Assembly (NCBI RefSeq): GCF_000344685.1
Contig: NW_006920413.1
Coordinates: 890,160-954,159, forward strand
DNA from: Gloeophyllum trabeum ATCC 11539
Lineage: Eukaryota > Basidiomycota > Agaricomycetes > Gloeophyllales > Gloeophyllaceae
Length of the DNA stretch: 64,000 nt
Direction: 5' to 3'
Numbering within the stretch: position 1 is the first letter of the stretch; every line of letters begins with the position of its first letter. Position numbers and translations under genes: made by a program. Below, piece after piece: positions 11,141 to 22,983 of the stretch. Below the pieces are notes generated by a model. That model made no database searches. It was given only the letters and a program-made list of their open reading frames with translations, and had not been told where the DNA came from.

Positions 11141-12736
11141 CTAGGCAAACCGAACCTCAGGTGCAAACGGCCAGCGCTCAAAAGCGCGCAGAACGAGCGA
11201 CCAGTCGTGGACAGTCAGCTGTTTGATCGGCTTTTTCAGGTCGAGTCGCTCCTCTGCAGGCAAGCTTTCATCCGACAGGTATTGGATGAGGGTCGTGGCG
11301 CCCGGTGCGAGTGAGCTGAAACAAACTGCTGAGAAGGGGCGACGGCAGCAAGAAGAGTAAGACACACCCTATCGCCTTCCCGATCGGAGTGCTCTTCAGC
11401 ACGAACAGCCGGCGCAGACAGAAGTCCCACTTTTCAAGCGCGCCTTTCTCAATGGGCTAGCACCGCACCCCCGTCAAGAACTGAAATCAGACCAACTGAG
11501 CGCAAGGCAAACAACGCACCTGCTTCGCAAATGGGAGGATATTGATGCTCAGCAACGGCGACCCATGTTTCCGCAGTTCCGGCTTGCTCTGCCGTGACTC
11601 GCGCGAGAAGACGGGGTGGAAGTGCTCCTCATAGGGCAGGAGCGTGGAGGGCGGGAGGGAGCTGGTGAACGTCGAAACCGCCTCCGCGATTACGGAGACT
11701 TTACAACGCTCCGCCGTACCTGGGGCAGCCGAAAGACGCTACAGCATAGTGTACACCGCATGATACGTTAACGAGTAAAGTTAGCAACCGTAAGAGGGTT
11801 CTACGGTGAGGTTAAACGCAAAAAAAGACTAAAAAATATGCACGTACCTTCCACATCCACGCGCCGAGGACGATGCTCATGGGCATCCGGCCGTACTTGA
11901 AGAGCCACTGCCTATCGGGGATGCAGCGGAAGAACTGAGCCACGAGTTGCTCGCCCATGATGTTTGTCGGTACGTGCGAGATGAACTGCAGGTCGGTTTG
12001 CACCACGTCCCACGGCGCCTTCTTGACGTCGTCCAGCCACCCGTTCTCCTCGATCACCTCGTAGGTGTCCCAGGCGTAGCCGGACTTTTTGAGGATTTTT
12101 ACGCGAGGATCTAGATCTTCCAGAGGCTAGTGGACGGATGGTTTCCGGGAGTATTCATCAAGTAGTGCAGTGAAGATACCTTTAGGTACTCGTAGTACAT
12201 CTCATTTTCCTCGAGGACGATCAGCCTCCGTATCCTTTCCTTGGGCAATCTCATGAGAGCTCGAGTAAGAGCCCCAGGGCCTAGACACGCGAGCCTCAGA
12301 GCTGAGCGAGCATCCTAGCAGTACTTGAGCTGAACCTACCAGGGAAAGCCTCAATGACCACCTTGCCTTTCTTCGTTTCAGGGTCCAGCACACTCGCACT
12401 GGAACTCGCGGTCGCCTGCTCACCCTCCTCAGCATACTCCCCCTCAGGACTCGCGGAGTCCTCGCTCTTCACGTCCATCTTACTCCAGTTCCAATAAATG
12501 AAACTCTTGGCTAGCTTGTCTGCAGTCGCAGGGTTCTTGATAGACACTCGATCGCGCATGCCAGGCTGCACGTACGAGAATGCTTCCTTCCATTGCCAGG
12601 GTTCTGGGAGGTTTGCACCCGGACGGTACTTGAGCTCGGCCTTGGTTTTCGTGGCTGTCTTGGCAGAATAACGCCTGCAGCGGGGGGCAAGCCTTTGACA
12701 CGGCAGCGGACTTGGTGGTCGCGCGAAGAGGGACAT
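11141..12736 (-). CDS. Mitochondrial Mtf1/rRNA adenine dimethylase-family protein
   Basis: Six exons (12736-12340, 12280-12180, 12126-11848, 11738-11520, 11456-11368, 11315-11141) sum to 1260 nt, giving 419 residues in frame. The start MSLFARPPSPLPCQRL, with many Arg and no acidic residues, looks like a mitochondrial presequence. The core shows the Rossmann methyltransferase motif I (VIEAFPGPGALTRAL), a motif II acid (RLIVLEEN), and FISHVPTNIMGEQLVAQFF at the motif IV position. These features fit the KsgA/TFB family, whose fungal mitochondrial members act as the specificity factor of mitochondrial RNA polymerase (Mtf1) or as 12S-type rRNA dimethylases. Which role applies here cannot be decided from sequence. 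The C-terminal exon ends HDWSLVLRAFERWPFAPEV. Divergent from the desaturase gene. Confidence 0.82.
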
Positions 12737-13350
12737 TCTTGAAATTACGCCTTACGTCAGCAGACTTTGATTACCATTCTCGACGCAATCCCGACATTTC
12801 CCCGAAACAGAAGGTCTGTCTATGGGCTCAAGATATACCATACCAGCTGTGTAGTCATTCTCTTCCCTGACAACGAGGGGCGATTTATCCACCGGAATAC
12901 ACGGTCTGAACAGGAGAGTTAGCAGCGAAGACTCGGCAAACTGCCCCCGAATCTGAGCCATCTTCATCACCAACAACGTTTGTGTCTCCTCAGTACCTAC
13001 AAGCGATCCGAAGATGCTCATTTAATAAGCCAGCCCCAGGGGCGTGGATCTGAGTAAATACCTGAAGATTCAGAAGAACTCTTACCACCAGCTGCAGGTC
13101 GACGAATGACACGATCACACCCGAGACTCCACGTTTTGATGGCAAGCGCTTCTTTCCTGCTCCGAGGCGTGGTGCGGTCAAGTCGGGCACGTCGTGGCAG
13201 CCAATCATATGTGCCCATACTTCATCAGAAGCAACTGCTCTTATCAGCACTCGACTATATTAGCACTACTGTATCTCTTGATGATGCGTGCAGATCTCTT
13301 GCTGCGACTTAAGTCCGTGTTTTGAGTTCACTCTTTCGTCTTCGAGCGCC
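12737..13350. other. Divergent intergenic region (Mtf1-like / desaturase)
   Basis: About 610 bases between two divergent start codons, so probably both promoters. Minus-strand open stretches at 12752-13250 have no recognisable domain and cannot be joined by plausible splice sites. No gene called. Confidence 0.4.
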
Positions 13351-15136
13351 ATGTTCGCCATCGACAGTCTATTCGCGGACGGCCCGGAGTACCTCGAGCG
13401 GAAGTGTCGACCGTTCGAGCCCCCAAAGGTGAGTCCAATATTTCACGGCGCGCCCCGCAACGCGGTTTCTCAACAAATTGTAGATCAGCTTGGCTGAAGT
13501 GCACGCCGCCATTCCTCCCCACCTTCGTGAAATATCGACCTTGAAAGGACTGTACTACCTCTCGAGGGACATCTTATTCGGCCTCCTCTTCTATAGAGCA
13601 GCCCTATACATTCCCATCGCCGCAAATTACGCCTCTGCATCCCTAGGCCTTGGTCAACCTTTTGGACTGGCACTCCGAGCAACATTATGGGTGTGCTATT
13701 GGTTCTGGCAGGGCGTGCTATTCGCAGGGTTCTGGTGTCTCGGTGTGTCCTCTGCATTTGATACTCGCACTATATTCTACTGACAGAGACGGACAAACAG
13801 CCCACGAAGCAGGGCACGGTACCATGTCTCCCCATAAAGCAGTCAACTCACTACTCGGGTTTACCTTGCACACAGTAAGCCGATCACCATTTGCATCTAC
13901 GCGCCCCTAATCCATTTGCAACAGTTTCTCCTAGTACCCTACTACTCTTGGCGCTCCACCCACCGTACCCACCACGTACGCTCCCTCTTCGATTTCAACC
14001 CGCACTCACCTCACCCTCTCCATCTCACAGAAAGGTACCGCATCCCTTGAGCGCGACGAGAACTACCTCCCACGCACGCGCAGTGAATACGGCCTCCCTT
14101 CACCCGCTAAGGCCACGCCGATTGACTACCGGGAGATCTTCGAAGACGCGCCACTGTATATCCTGCTGCGCATGCTCTTGATGCAGCTGTTGGGGTGGCA
14201 CGCGTACCTACTCTATAATGCGCTCGGGAATCAGAAATACCCGGCGGGCACTAACGTGAGCGAGCAGCCAAGGACAAGTGGGAATTGTGTTGTTGACTTA
14301 TTTATATATATATATATATAGCATTTTAGTCCGAGCTCGCCGCTGTTCAAGCTACATGAACGCACCCAAATCATGGCTTCCAACATCGGCATAGCAGCCA
14401 TGGCAGCCCTCCTAGGGCTCTATGCTCACTCGCACGGTTTCCTGGCGTTCATCAACCTCTATCTTATCCCTTACCTCGTCTGTTCTCCCACCCTCCCCTT
14501 CATCCCAGGGACAAGTTTCACTAACACTCTGACAACCGTAGCTCGCGAACCACTGGATCGTGATGCTCACCTTCATCCAGCACTCTGACCCGACGATCCC
14601 GCACTACCGCGGCGCCTCGTGGTCCTTCCTGCGTGGGTCCCTCGCAACCGTCGATCGGCCCCTCCTAGGCTGGATCGGCCGCTTATTTCTACACAACGTA
14701 TGTCGCGCCGCCCTCAATCTCCTCTTTTCCGAGCTCGTAATGACGCACTGGCAGATCTCACACGACCACATAGCCCATCACCTATTCTCCTCTATACCCT
14801 TTTGTGAGTGTGCATACGTCTGATAGGATGAAGAGGTGAACCCACCGGATTTCAGATAACCAACCTCAGGTTACTGAATGCCTCAAGAGTGTGCTTAAGG
14901 AACATTATAATTATGACTCAACGGTACTTCCGATCACCTGACTCCCGTGTTGCACCGTCTGACCTGACTGGCTGCAACAGAATACCTTCAGGGTGTTGTA
15001 CCGCTCGTTCACTGAATGCTGTTTCATAGAAGATGAAGGGGATATTGTATTCTATAAGAACCAGGACGGTGTCGCACAACGGGAGTTGAAGGAAGACGTC
15101 GATTCTGGGCTCGAGAGTAACGGTAGCACTGACTAA
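13351..15136 (+). CDS. FAD2: Delta-12 fatty acid desaturase (oleate to linoleate)
   Basis: Membrane di-iron desaturase that introduces the second double bond into oleoyl chains in the ER. The start MFAIDSLFADGPEYLERK joins ISLAEVHAAIPPHLREI across the first intron, as in fungal Fad2/Fad12. All three histidine boxes are visible: AHEAGHG, THRTHHK and HDHIAHH. The conserved blocks LLVPYYSWRSTHRTHH, GTASLERDENYLPR and NHFSPSSPLFK are present. Hydrophobic segments lie around LLFYRAALYIPIAANY, WVCYWFWQGVLFAGFW, MAALLGLYAHSHGFL and NLYLIPYL. About nine short introns. The intron before NHFSPSSP ends in a (TA)n run at the splice acceptor. The last exons read YNQPQVTECLKSVLKEHYNYDST and NTFRVLYRSFTECCFIEDEG, ending at TAA 15134-15136. 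Box 1 has Ala where many family members have Cys. Confidence 0.93.
14299..14319. repeat. (TA)n microsatellite at a splice acceptor
   Basis: An alternating TA run whose last bases form the AG acceptor of an intron in the desaturase gene. Confidence 0.8.
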
Positions 15137-15299
15137 GTCTGGTGTGTAGAAGCGCCTGGCGAAGTATCTTGTCTCTCGTTCGCGCAGGAAGGGATGAACC
15201 GTGTGCTGTCAAGTCGGATCCTGAATGATAGGGGATGGATGACACGCGTAACCAGATGAATCAAATCAAATGGAAACATTACAGGAGAGTATGATACCG

Positions 15300-15535
15300 A
15301 CAGATACGAGAGAAGTTATGAAGATGAACCACGAAGAGACACTGGAAGAGATCCGGGAGAAAATACAGGAGAGACAGAGAGATACATAAAAGAGATACAA
15401 GAGGAAAATGAGAGAGCCCCAGAGAAAAAGAAACCAGAGAAAAGGAAACCGAAGAGAGAAAGACCCAGAGAAAGGGACCCAGAGAAAGAAAGACCTGGAG
15501 AAGGAAGACCCAGAAGAAGAGACGGGGAGAGAGAG

Positions 15536-15580
<45 letters not shown>

Positions 15581-15620
15581 CGACACAAGGAGAGATACTA
15601 CACAGTGAGAGACAAAGGAA
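15300..15620. repeat. Purine-rich (GA) tract with perfect (GA)19 core
   Basis: The plus strand is almost pure purine for about 300 bases, with GAGAAAGGGACCCA-like imperfect units and a perfect GA run at 15541-15578. On the minus strand this can be read as a long Ser/Leu frame, but that is a by-product of the CT repeat. It lies between the convergent ends of the desaturase and membrane-protein genes. Confidence 0.85.
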
Positions 15621-15734
15621 ACCCGAACCAAGGAAACAGATAAACAGAAATAAACCACCACTAATCCCCACAGTCCCGGCGAAAATACAGAACTATCGCG
15701 ATATCCTAAGTCGGCAGAGTCTGAAGAAGTCTGA

Positions 15735-18700
15735 TTAGTCAACCGAAGCGAAGCGAATACAATGACGACTCACGGGAACTCTGTCAAAATCATGCGAGAC
15801 CGTCTCGTCCTCAATCATAACGAGTCCGCGTCGCCAGAATGGAAGCAACCTCTTCCTCACCCGCTGAACATCTGCCTCAGTATGCGTGGCGAGCTATGGA
15901 AGGGGCAGTACTCACCGGGTCTGGATGATCGGGAGGGTCCCATGCGGGGTTGTAAACGTTTAGACTATAATTAAGGCCCATGTTGAACGCGTCATTAGCA
16001 GCCTCCTCGCTCTCTGACCCGTCGTGCGTGTCCTTGGTAGTCAGCATCTGGATGGCGCGGTCGGGTTGGTATTCGTGACCACTGTCGGCAGATTCATTGG
16101 AGCTGTCATCGGATAGGTCGTCCAAATCAAGTTCCTCGTCGTAGTCCGCGATGCGACCTATCTCGTCGGGGTGGATGTCGGTGGTACCCTCCAGCAATCC
16201 GAATTTGCGGGCCATATTCCGTGCATGGTACCGCACTGCGCGTCGCCCATCTTCAAGCTCCTTGAGTTCTGCACGTTTGGCCTCCGCTCGGACCTTCGCA
16301 GACAAGTGCCCGTTGCCAGTCAAGACAAGTTTAGTGTCTTCTCCAGAGTAATCGGGTAAGACACGCTCCCCTCGAGCGGCGCGCTCCAGAAGGAACCCGT
16401 ACATATAGGCCTCCACTGGCCAGGCTTTATCGGGTCGGCGCTTCGCATAGTACCGGAAGAACAGCTGGTTGTCGATCGATTGTACCGATTCCGGCCTCAG
16501 AGAGACAGACGTTGGACGTGAATCAGAGCCCGAGGGAGAAGCGAGTTGGCCCCAGTGCGGAGGTCGGTCCGGACGAATCCACTCCAGATTGCGGGCAAGA
16601 GGAATTGCTGCGAAGCCGGGAGATCTTTGACCTGAGCAACCCAGAGACGAAGGAGTACAGACAGAAGGCACCGGCGGAGAGGAAGAGGAGCACATGGCCG
16701 GCAGATACCTAGGACTCCGCTCAGAGACAGTTGAAGCCGGGGATGGCGCCGAAGGTCGACCAGCAGGAGGAGAAGTAATGCCAGCCGAGGGCGATGGCGA
16801 GAACGTTGGGCTGAGCATGGTCGGGAGATACCTTGGACTTCGATAAGAGCGACTCGATGCCGGAGACGGTGCACAAGGCCTAGCAGGAGGGCTGCACTCT
16901 GGAAACTCCATTACCGACGAGGCCCTCCGGAGTTCACGACGCCTGGATCCGCAGACACTGGGCGAGCTCTCGAGGGAGTCCCATGCGCCCATAATATTTG
17001 CCATCAGAGCGCCAATTTCCGAACGCGGTCGAAGATCCGAAGGGGATGTAAGTACGATGCGCTCTAATTGCGGGGGTAGCTAGAGCAGCGTATATCAAGA
17101 CGCTCATTAAGAGATATTACGAATTGCACTCACCGCCTTAGGGCTCGCGGAAGGAGTGCTACCGGGGTTGAGACGAAGAGGACGTGTCGCCGGTAGAGAG
17201 TCCCTGTACTTGCCCTTACGCCGGATAGAAAAAGCCAGAGAATGCCTGCTGCTTCGCCGACTAGTGGAAGTGGGGGTCGAAGTAATCACGGACCTCATCC
17301 TAGACGGAGTAGGCGGAGCCGGTCGCACAAAAGCAGAACTCGAAGGCCGTCTTCGGGAACAAGAAGGTCCAGCCACAGGGGAAAGAGAGCACCGCGAGCC
17401 AGAAGGCGAAACCCACGATTCTACCGAGGCCGGCGTGCCCTTGAAATCGACCGGAAGCAACCGCCTCGAGGAGCCAGATACACTAACGGGCGAGCATGGC
17501 ACAATGGACCGGCGATACTCTTGAACACCAGCATCCGGAGTTGGGGCTGCGGGCCTGTATGGTACATACCGCGGGGACCCGTGGCTGCTAGTCGTTCGAG
17601 TACGAGTACGAGGAGTAGACCGAGAGACAGGAGAGGACAATACCGAGACCTCCGCACGTAGCTGCTGCTCCCGTGGGTCAGTGGTGTACTCTAGAGAGCC
17701 GACCGAATCCGCGGAAGTCAGAATTTCCTGTGACGAAAGTGTAGCGGTAACCGCGGGATGTCCTTGTACCGCGCTAGGCGTTCCCAGATAGTCGTGGAGA
17801 GGAAGGCTCAGAGGAGGAGTATCTACGACTGAATCCACTTCCTTTGCTTTTCCCTTCCACACAGACGGCTTCGGAGGCGACATAGGAGGCTGCTCGCTAG
17901 TAAGCGTGATGGACTCCGCATAGGACGCGTTTACCTCCGCCACGCCCAGAGAGTTACCGTGGGCATCGCCAGTGAGCGTGTCGTCGAGATGGACAGGGGG
18001 TGACTGGCACCAGGTGGCGACCATAGGAGGAAGGGCAGGCGTCTCCATCGGATCAGGCTTACCCTTCGCTGCGTCGTAGGTGGTCGGAGACTGCATCTGG
18101 AAGGGCGAGCCCAACAGCCCCAACTCAATATGAGACACGTTAGAGGGTTCAACAGTCCCAATAGGCTGGAGCGCACGGGACGATGAGCGAAGCGTATACG
18201 AAAGTATTGAATAAACTTACTTTCGCTCTCTCTGCGAAGAGAGAAGAGACATTACCGAAGTCAATCATCAATCCACTTAAAGCGGGCTGCTCAGTAGTCT
18301 ACGTTAGCATCGACAGATTATCTTGGGGGAGAGAACGCTTTACCTTGTTAACACAGGGACTTGCCTCGAGTTTACTACTCTCAACCATAGCAAGGGTCGC
18401 CGACTCTTCATCATCACTATCGGAAGGCGCCGCCTCCTTGTCATCGAGCTCCTCTATCCCTTCGGGCTTCACCCACACCCCTACCACCCCCTCAACATCA
18501 ATCTCCGTAGTGGTAGGCACGGCCTCGGCAAAGCCAACAACCTTGTCATCCGTCACCTCCGAGACGGACGACACAGAGGTACCTTGCGCATGCGCAAGGT
18601 CAGAGTCAGAAGATATGTTAGACGACTCCTCTGACGATTCAGAAGTCTTGACGTCCTCGACGGGTGCAACATCGTCAACGGCTGCAGGGGTAGGTACTAC

Positions 18701-19942
18701 TTCAACCTCCGGCTTGGAGACGACATAGCCGCCGGACAATTCACACTCTACAGACTTCGAGTCTGTCTGCTGGAAGTCGATGGCCAGGGCGGGCTCCGGC
18801 TGAACACTAACTGCGTCGACAGTTCCGACAGACTCGTCGACGGGGTCGCCGAGTGCTACGGGTATCGCCGAGGACGATGAGTATACTACCTCGGCTGGGG
18901 TAGAGGGCTCCCTAGAGTTGCTCGGAACGTCGAGCATCTGAGATACTGGTACCGAAGCCTCAGACTCGAAGGTGAACGTAGGCAACGAAGGCACGTCCGC
19001 GACATCTGAAGGCTGAGACGTGCGCGACGGACCGGCCAGAGATGAGTTCGTACTACCTTGGGCCAAGCACGGCAGATCGATGCCAGTGATGCTGAGGGCC
19101 TGAACGGCGGGGTCGAGGTGCATATACTGAAACTCTTCGCGATGGTCCATGAAACGCTGAACGCTCGCGTGCCGAGGTTTCTTCATGAGGTTCTTGGCCA
19201 TGATATAGTCGAACTTCCGGTCCTGCGCACGCGCTCGTCAGACGAGAGCAGAGATCAAAGAACAAGGAACTTACATTGGGCAGCTTCCGGAATAACTTGC
19301 TCTGGAGAGGGTCGGGTCCATCGTATCTGTAGTTGTACATTTGCTCGTAGGTAACGGCGTCGAACGGGTCGGTGGGCGGGCCAGGGAGGTAGAAGGTTTG
19401 ACTGCTGTTCTTCACTTGAGCGTCCTGAATGAGATGACTCGAGGCAACTGCGGATAACTCAGTATCACAAGAGGACGGTGAAGGTCTTGCGCTTACGGTC
19501 GCACTCGAGAGGGGCGTTTTCGAAGTGATCATCAGGAGCGTCGTTGCTTGCCTTGGCTGTTACGTCCATCAGTATCGAGCAAGAGTAGTATACAGTATAG
19601 TTTACCAGCAGGGCCGTCGGTGTTGCTCCTGGGTTCTTCACGAATAGAAGCTTTGCTGTCTGGAGTCGGAGGGCCGTCCGCGGGGACAAAGGCGTCGGGT
19701 GAAACAGGCGCAGGTTCGAGTTCCTTGACGGGCTCGACAGCAGCGGTACCAGCCGCTACTGGGGCGGGGAGAATGGGCTCGGTGTTCCTGGGCGAGCGAC
19801 GCTTGAAGACGTAGCAGAAGAGAATACCCAGGACGATAGAACCGAAGATGGAGAGGATGAGAAGGACAAGGAGAATAATCAGGTACGCGGGGATGCCGGC
19901 GGGCGCGGGGGCGGTCGGGGAGGGCGTGACGAGGTGGTCCAT
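15735..19942 (-). CDS. N-terminally membrane-anchored Ser-rich protein
   Basis: Start MDHLVTPSPTAPAPAGIP at 19942, then one strong membrane segment (YLIILLVLLILSIFGSIVLG) followed by a basic stop-transfer KRR. About 1100 further residues are predicted to be on the other side. Exons join in frame at SNTDGPA-AKASND, LECD-LASSH, RKLPN-DRKFDY, CVNK-TTEQPALSG, FAERAK-PIGTVEPS and SPKA-RIVLTSP. A short conserved-looking block (FYLPGPPTDPFDAVTYEQM) follows the anchor, then long acidic Ser/Val/Glu-rich and Ser/Pro/Arg-rich disordered regions. A Pro/Ser repeat carrying SPRYLP occurs twice, with a related SPRYVP copy earlier. A globular-looking segment (NQLFFRYYAKRRPDKAWPVE) is near the C-terminus. No known family is recognised. 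The last exons (after NPAWDPPDHPDP) and stop at 15735 are my best reading but uncertain. Confidence 0.7.
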
Positions 19943-20876
19943 GGTGCCAATAGAGGCAGGCGGGTGACCGACGACGTTGCTGATTATATCGCAGAAGGCG
20001 TCGGTGGACGTGGTTCGGGATGAAGGAGAGCGGGCGGGCGTGAAGGGTTTATATGCGCCGTTTGTTTGCGCGTTGTTAGCAGAATCAACAATCGACTCGA
20101 GGTCACGTTCAGACGCGTCGCGACGAGCATTGCCTGAACGGGATGTGTGAAGGGTTCACCTCTGGAGTCTTTCACCCGACGCGGCGCGGACGACCGCGAG
20201 CTCGACATATACTCCGAAGGAAGCGCTCCCTGTTCGAAGCACTTCATTTTGGTATATGTCGAGCCAGACGGAGGCCATCGGACCTCATCGGGGCATTTAT
20301 CGCTATTATTTGAGGACTCCTCGTTTTGCGGGTTTCGGCCGCTCGACCCATAGACATGCAGCTGCGTGCATTCACAGCATGATCCAGAGCGAAAGGGAGC
20401 GCCTATGCAATCTCAAGTCGCCCGGAAAGAACAGTACTTGACATGAGAGGAGATTGGTATCATACCGATATGCCAGACAGACCAGCAGCAAAATACTTTG
20501 CACTTGCCGGCTGGACGATCTCGTGTATCACCCGGTTCGACGTGAAGGTACCAGGTCCATGGATTCCGCGGAGACAAGACTCTATGGCGGGGGATATACC
20601 CAAAGGAATCGTATCCGCCTCTTTCACCTTGAACGAGAACGAGAAGAACCAGCGTCCGGGCGGTTCGTAGCCGTCACGTTTGACATATGCCCATGACAAG
20701 CTTAAGCCTGAGGATCCGGAAGCCCCTGGTGCTTCTGGGCACGTGATGGACGCGTCGCGTAATGTCACGCGTCTTCCGCTACAACGGCTACCCCTACCCC
20801 TGGAGCTCTTAATTCGACATCGCCCTTCGACTCTTGCACCCCTTACCCTCTTTACTGTGCCTGCCTACGTCTCGCC
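19943..20876. other. Divergent intergenic region (membrane protein / MND1)
   Basis: About 930 bases between divergent start codons. Short open stretches on both strands around 20440-20770 are not convincing. Probably both promoters and 5' leaders. Confidence 0.4.
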
Positions 20877-22050
20877 ATGGTTTGTCTGGGCTCACTGCGA
20901 TGACTCTCGCTGAGCACATAATGTAACGATCGCCAGGCTCCTCGAGGTTTGTCCGCCGAAGAAAAGCGTACCAGACTACTCGAGATTTTCCATGAGACGG
21001 TGAGTAATCGACCAACATGCTGATTTTCTTGTACGAACTGTGTGTCGCTCTAGAAAGACTTCTTTCAGGTATGTTATGTCTTAATCTCATGGTATTCGAT
21101 TCTGGAATCTCGAACCCTCGCGTAGCTCAAAGAGCTGGAGAAACTGGGTCCTAAGATGAAAGGAATAGGTATCTAGTCTCCTTCAGCACTCTTAGTCATG
21201 AGCATAGCATGCGTGCATTTTTGTCTAGTTTCCCAGTCCGTCAAAGAGGTCCTGCAATCGCTCGTGGACGACGGACTTGTCTCCAGTGACAAAGTCGGCT
21301 CTTCTAACTGTGCGTCCCTACTATATCTGGGCTGTTACCATGATATTATCTGCGCCTCTGCTAACCTATTGTCCCTTTACGAGTCTTCTGGAGCTTTCCC
21401 TCTCAACGAGGAACCGTGGTAAGCGTCTTCCCTGCATACAGGACCGCTTTGCGTGAAATCGTTGCACCTGACATCCTTGACAGATGCAAAATCGGCTGGA
21501 CACAGTGAAAGAGACCCGAGTCTCCCACCAGAAGCAGCTCTCCGAGCTCCGAGCTAACATCGACGCTGAGCGCGCAGCTCGTCCCGAAAGCGTACCCGTC
21601 TCCCCCTCGTCTCGTGGTGTTCACCAACTGATCATACATTTTATCTGCTGCTCTACGCCTTCCATATCCCTGGGTATATGCGCCTGTTATTGCATGTCCT
21701 AGGACGCCCGCGTGGCTTCCCTGCGAAAGCTCGCCAACCTAAAGAAAGAACTCCAGTCTCTCGAGAACGAGCTCGCGCAGTACGGCGCATGCGATCCAGT
21801 CAAAGTCGAGGAGAAGAAGCGAGCATTGGTCTTAGCCAAGGAGGCAGCCGTACGGTGGACTGGTATGTCCTTGCCGCTACCCTTGCTTTCTTCCTCCATC
21901 TTCCCTCCATGACGGGAGTGATTGTCACTGAATGATTTTCTAGACAACTACGCCATGCTGCTTTCCTACTTTTGCAGACAGAACGGCGTCGACCCGGCCG
22001 ATATCCGCAAGTACCTCGATATCGACGAAGACTACGAGGATATTGCTTGA
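20877..22050 (+). CDS. MND1: Mnd1, meiotic recombination accessory factor
   Basis: Partner of Hop2. The heterodimer helps Dmc1/Rad51 strand invasion in meiosis. Nine exons (20877-20879, 20937-20999, 21054-21068, 21126-21168, 21229-21309, 21384-21418, 21484-21591, 21703-21862, 21944-22050) total 615 nt, giving 204 residues, the normal family length. The protein begins MAPRGLSAEEKRTRLLEIFH and continues through KDFFQLKELEKLGPKMKGI and SQSVKEVLQSLVDDGLV. SSNFFWSFPSQ, a family hallmark, ends the winged-helix domain. A coiled coil follows (RVASLRKLANLKKELQSLEN), then a C-terminal cap with NGVDPADIRKYLDIDEDYED. Exon 1 is only the start codon and exon 3 only 15 nt. Confidence 0.93.
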
Positions 22051-22267
22051 GCTTCTCTCCGCCTACGTCACTATGCTCTGAATGCTCGTTCTGTGAGCTT
22101 GAACCTCATGTTATTCTCCCTTGCTCGCCGTCTGCTGAGACTGCAATCATAAACTAACAATTCATAATACACGATACATGTCATAATAACATATTGCCCC
22201 CAGCCGGCATAAGTTACATTCTATCAACATCTTTCACAGTCCTGAAGTCCTTGCTCGGCACCGCCCA

Positions 22268-22983
22268 CTAATACCCCTCCTCGCTGTCACTATACTCACT
22301 CTCGCTCTCGCTCCCACTATCCAACAAATCCATCTCCATCTCCTGCTCCTGCTCCTGCTCCCGTTTTCGCTTAGCCTGCCGGCTCTCCTCCCTCGCCCGG
22401 TACCACTTCCGGCTTCTTCCGACCCTCCTCAGCGTCTTTGGGTTCCCGTACGACTCCACCGAGCTCGCGGAGGTCAAGCTGGGGGTCTGCGACGCGGTGT
22501 CCAGGGCAGGTGTCTGCTCCTCGTCCTCGTCCTCGTCCTCGTCCATCTCTGACGTCTCTGATATCGGCGTGAGCTGCGCGCGGTCGTGGAAGTCCATGAA
22601 ATGGGAGGACGGGGGAAGGGATATTTGCATAGCTGGTGGGTGGCAGGTGGGTGGGAAGGCGGAGATGGAGATGGAATCTTCGTCTTCGCTGCTGAAGATG
22701 TCGCTTGACGAGTCTGACATGATATGGGACTCATCCTTCATAGCATTATAGGGTCTTTCGTCTGAGTTATTTCCCAGCGTCATCCCGCTGGGGGGAGAAG
22801 GGGACCTAGCACAAGGTTCCGAAACCTACTCATGCCTGTCATGAGCTTTCAAGAGTATTCTTTCGTCGGGGCGCTTACATCTGCGTCCCCGGAACACTGG
22901 TCAGAACGCTTCCGCTTGCGACTAATACTGATGTCTTCCGCGCGGGTCGAAGTGGATGCGCGTGCTTTGCATCTCCGCAACAT
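22268..22983 (-). CDS. Small acidic/basic nuclear-type protein, unknown
   Basis: The main exon (22783 to stop 22268) encodes a Ser/Glu/Asp-rich protein with an acidic run DEDEDEDEE, a conserved-looking GNPKTLRRVGRSRKWYRARE segment, a basic KRKREQEQEQE region and an acidic SESESEYSDSEEG tail. I extend it upstream to ATG 22981-22983. MLRRCKARASTSTRAEDISI leads to a possible nuclear localisation signal SRKRKRS, then two short introns reach GMTLGNNSDERPYN. The upstream extension depends on short introns and is less certain than the main exon. Function unknown. Convergent with MND1 (217 bp between stops). Confidence 0.55.

Noticed and set aside
12752..13250. Two minus-strand frames between the Mtf1-like and desaturase genes
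   Set aside because: They could not be joined in frame through visible splice sites and match no known domain. The region is better explained as a divergent promoter.
15266..15742. 158-codon minus-strand frame rich in Ser and Leu
   Set aside because: Produced by the CT strand of the (GA)n tract. The three overlapping frames are equally open, which is a repeat artefact.
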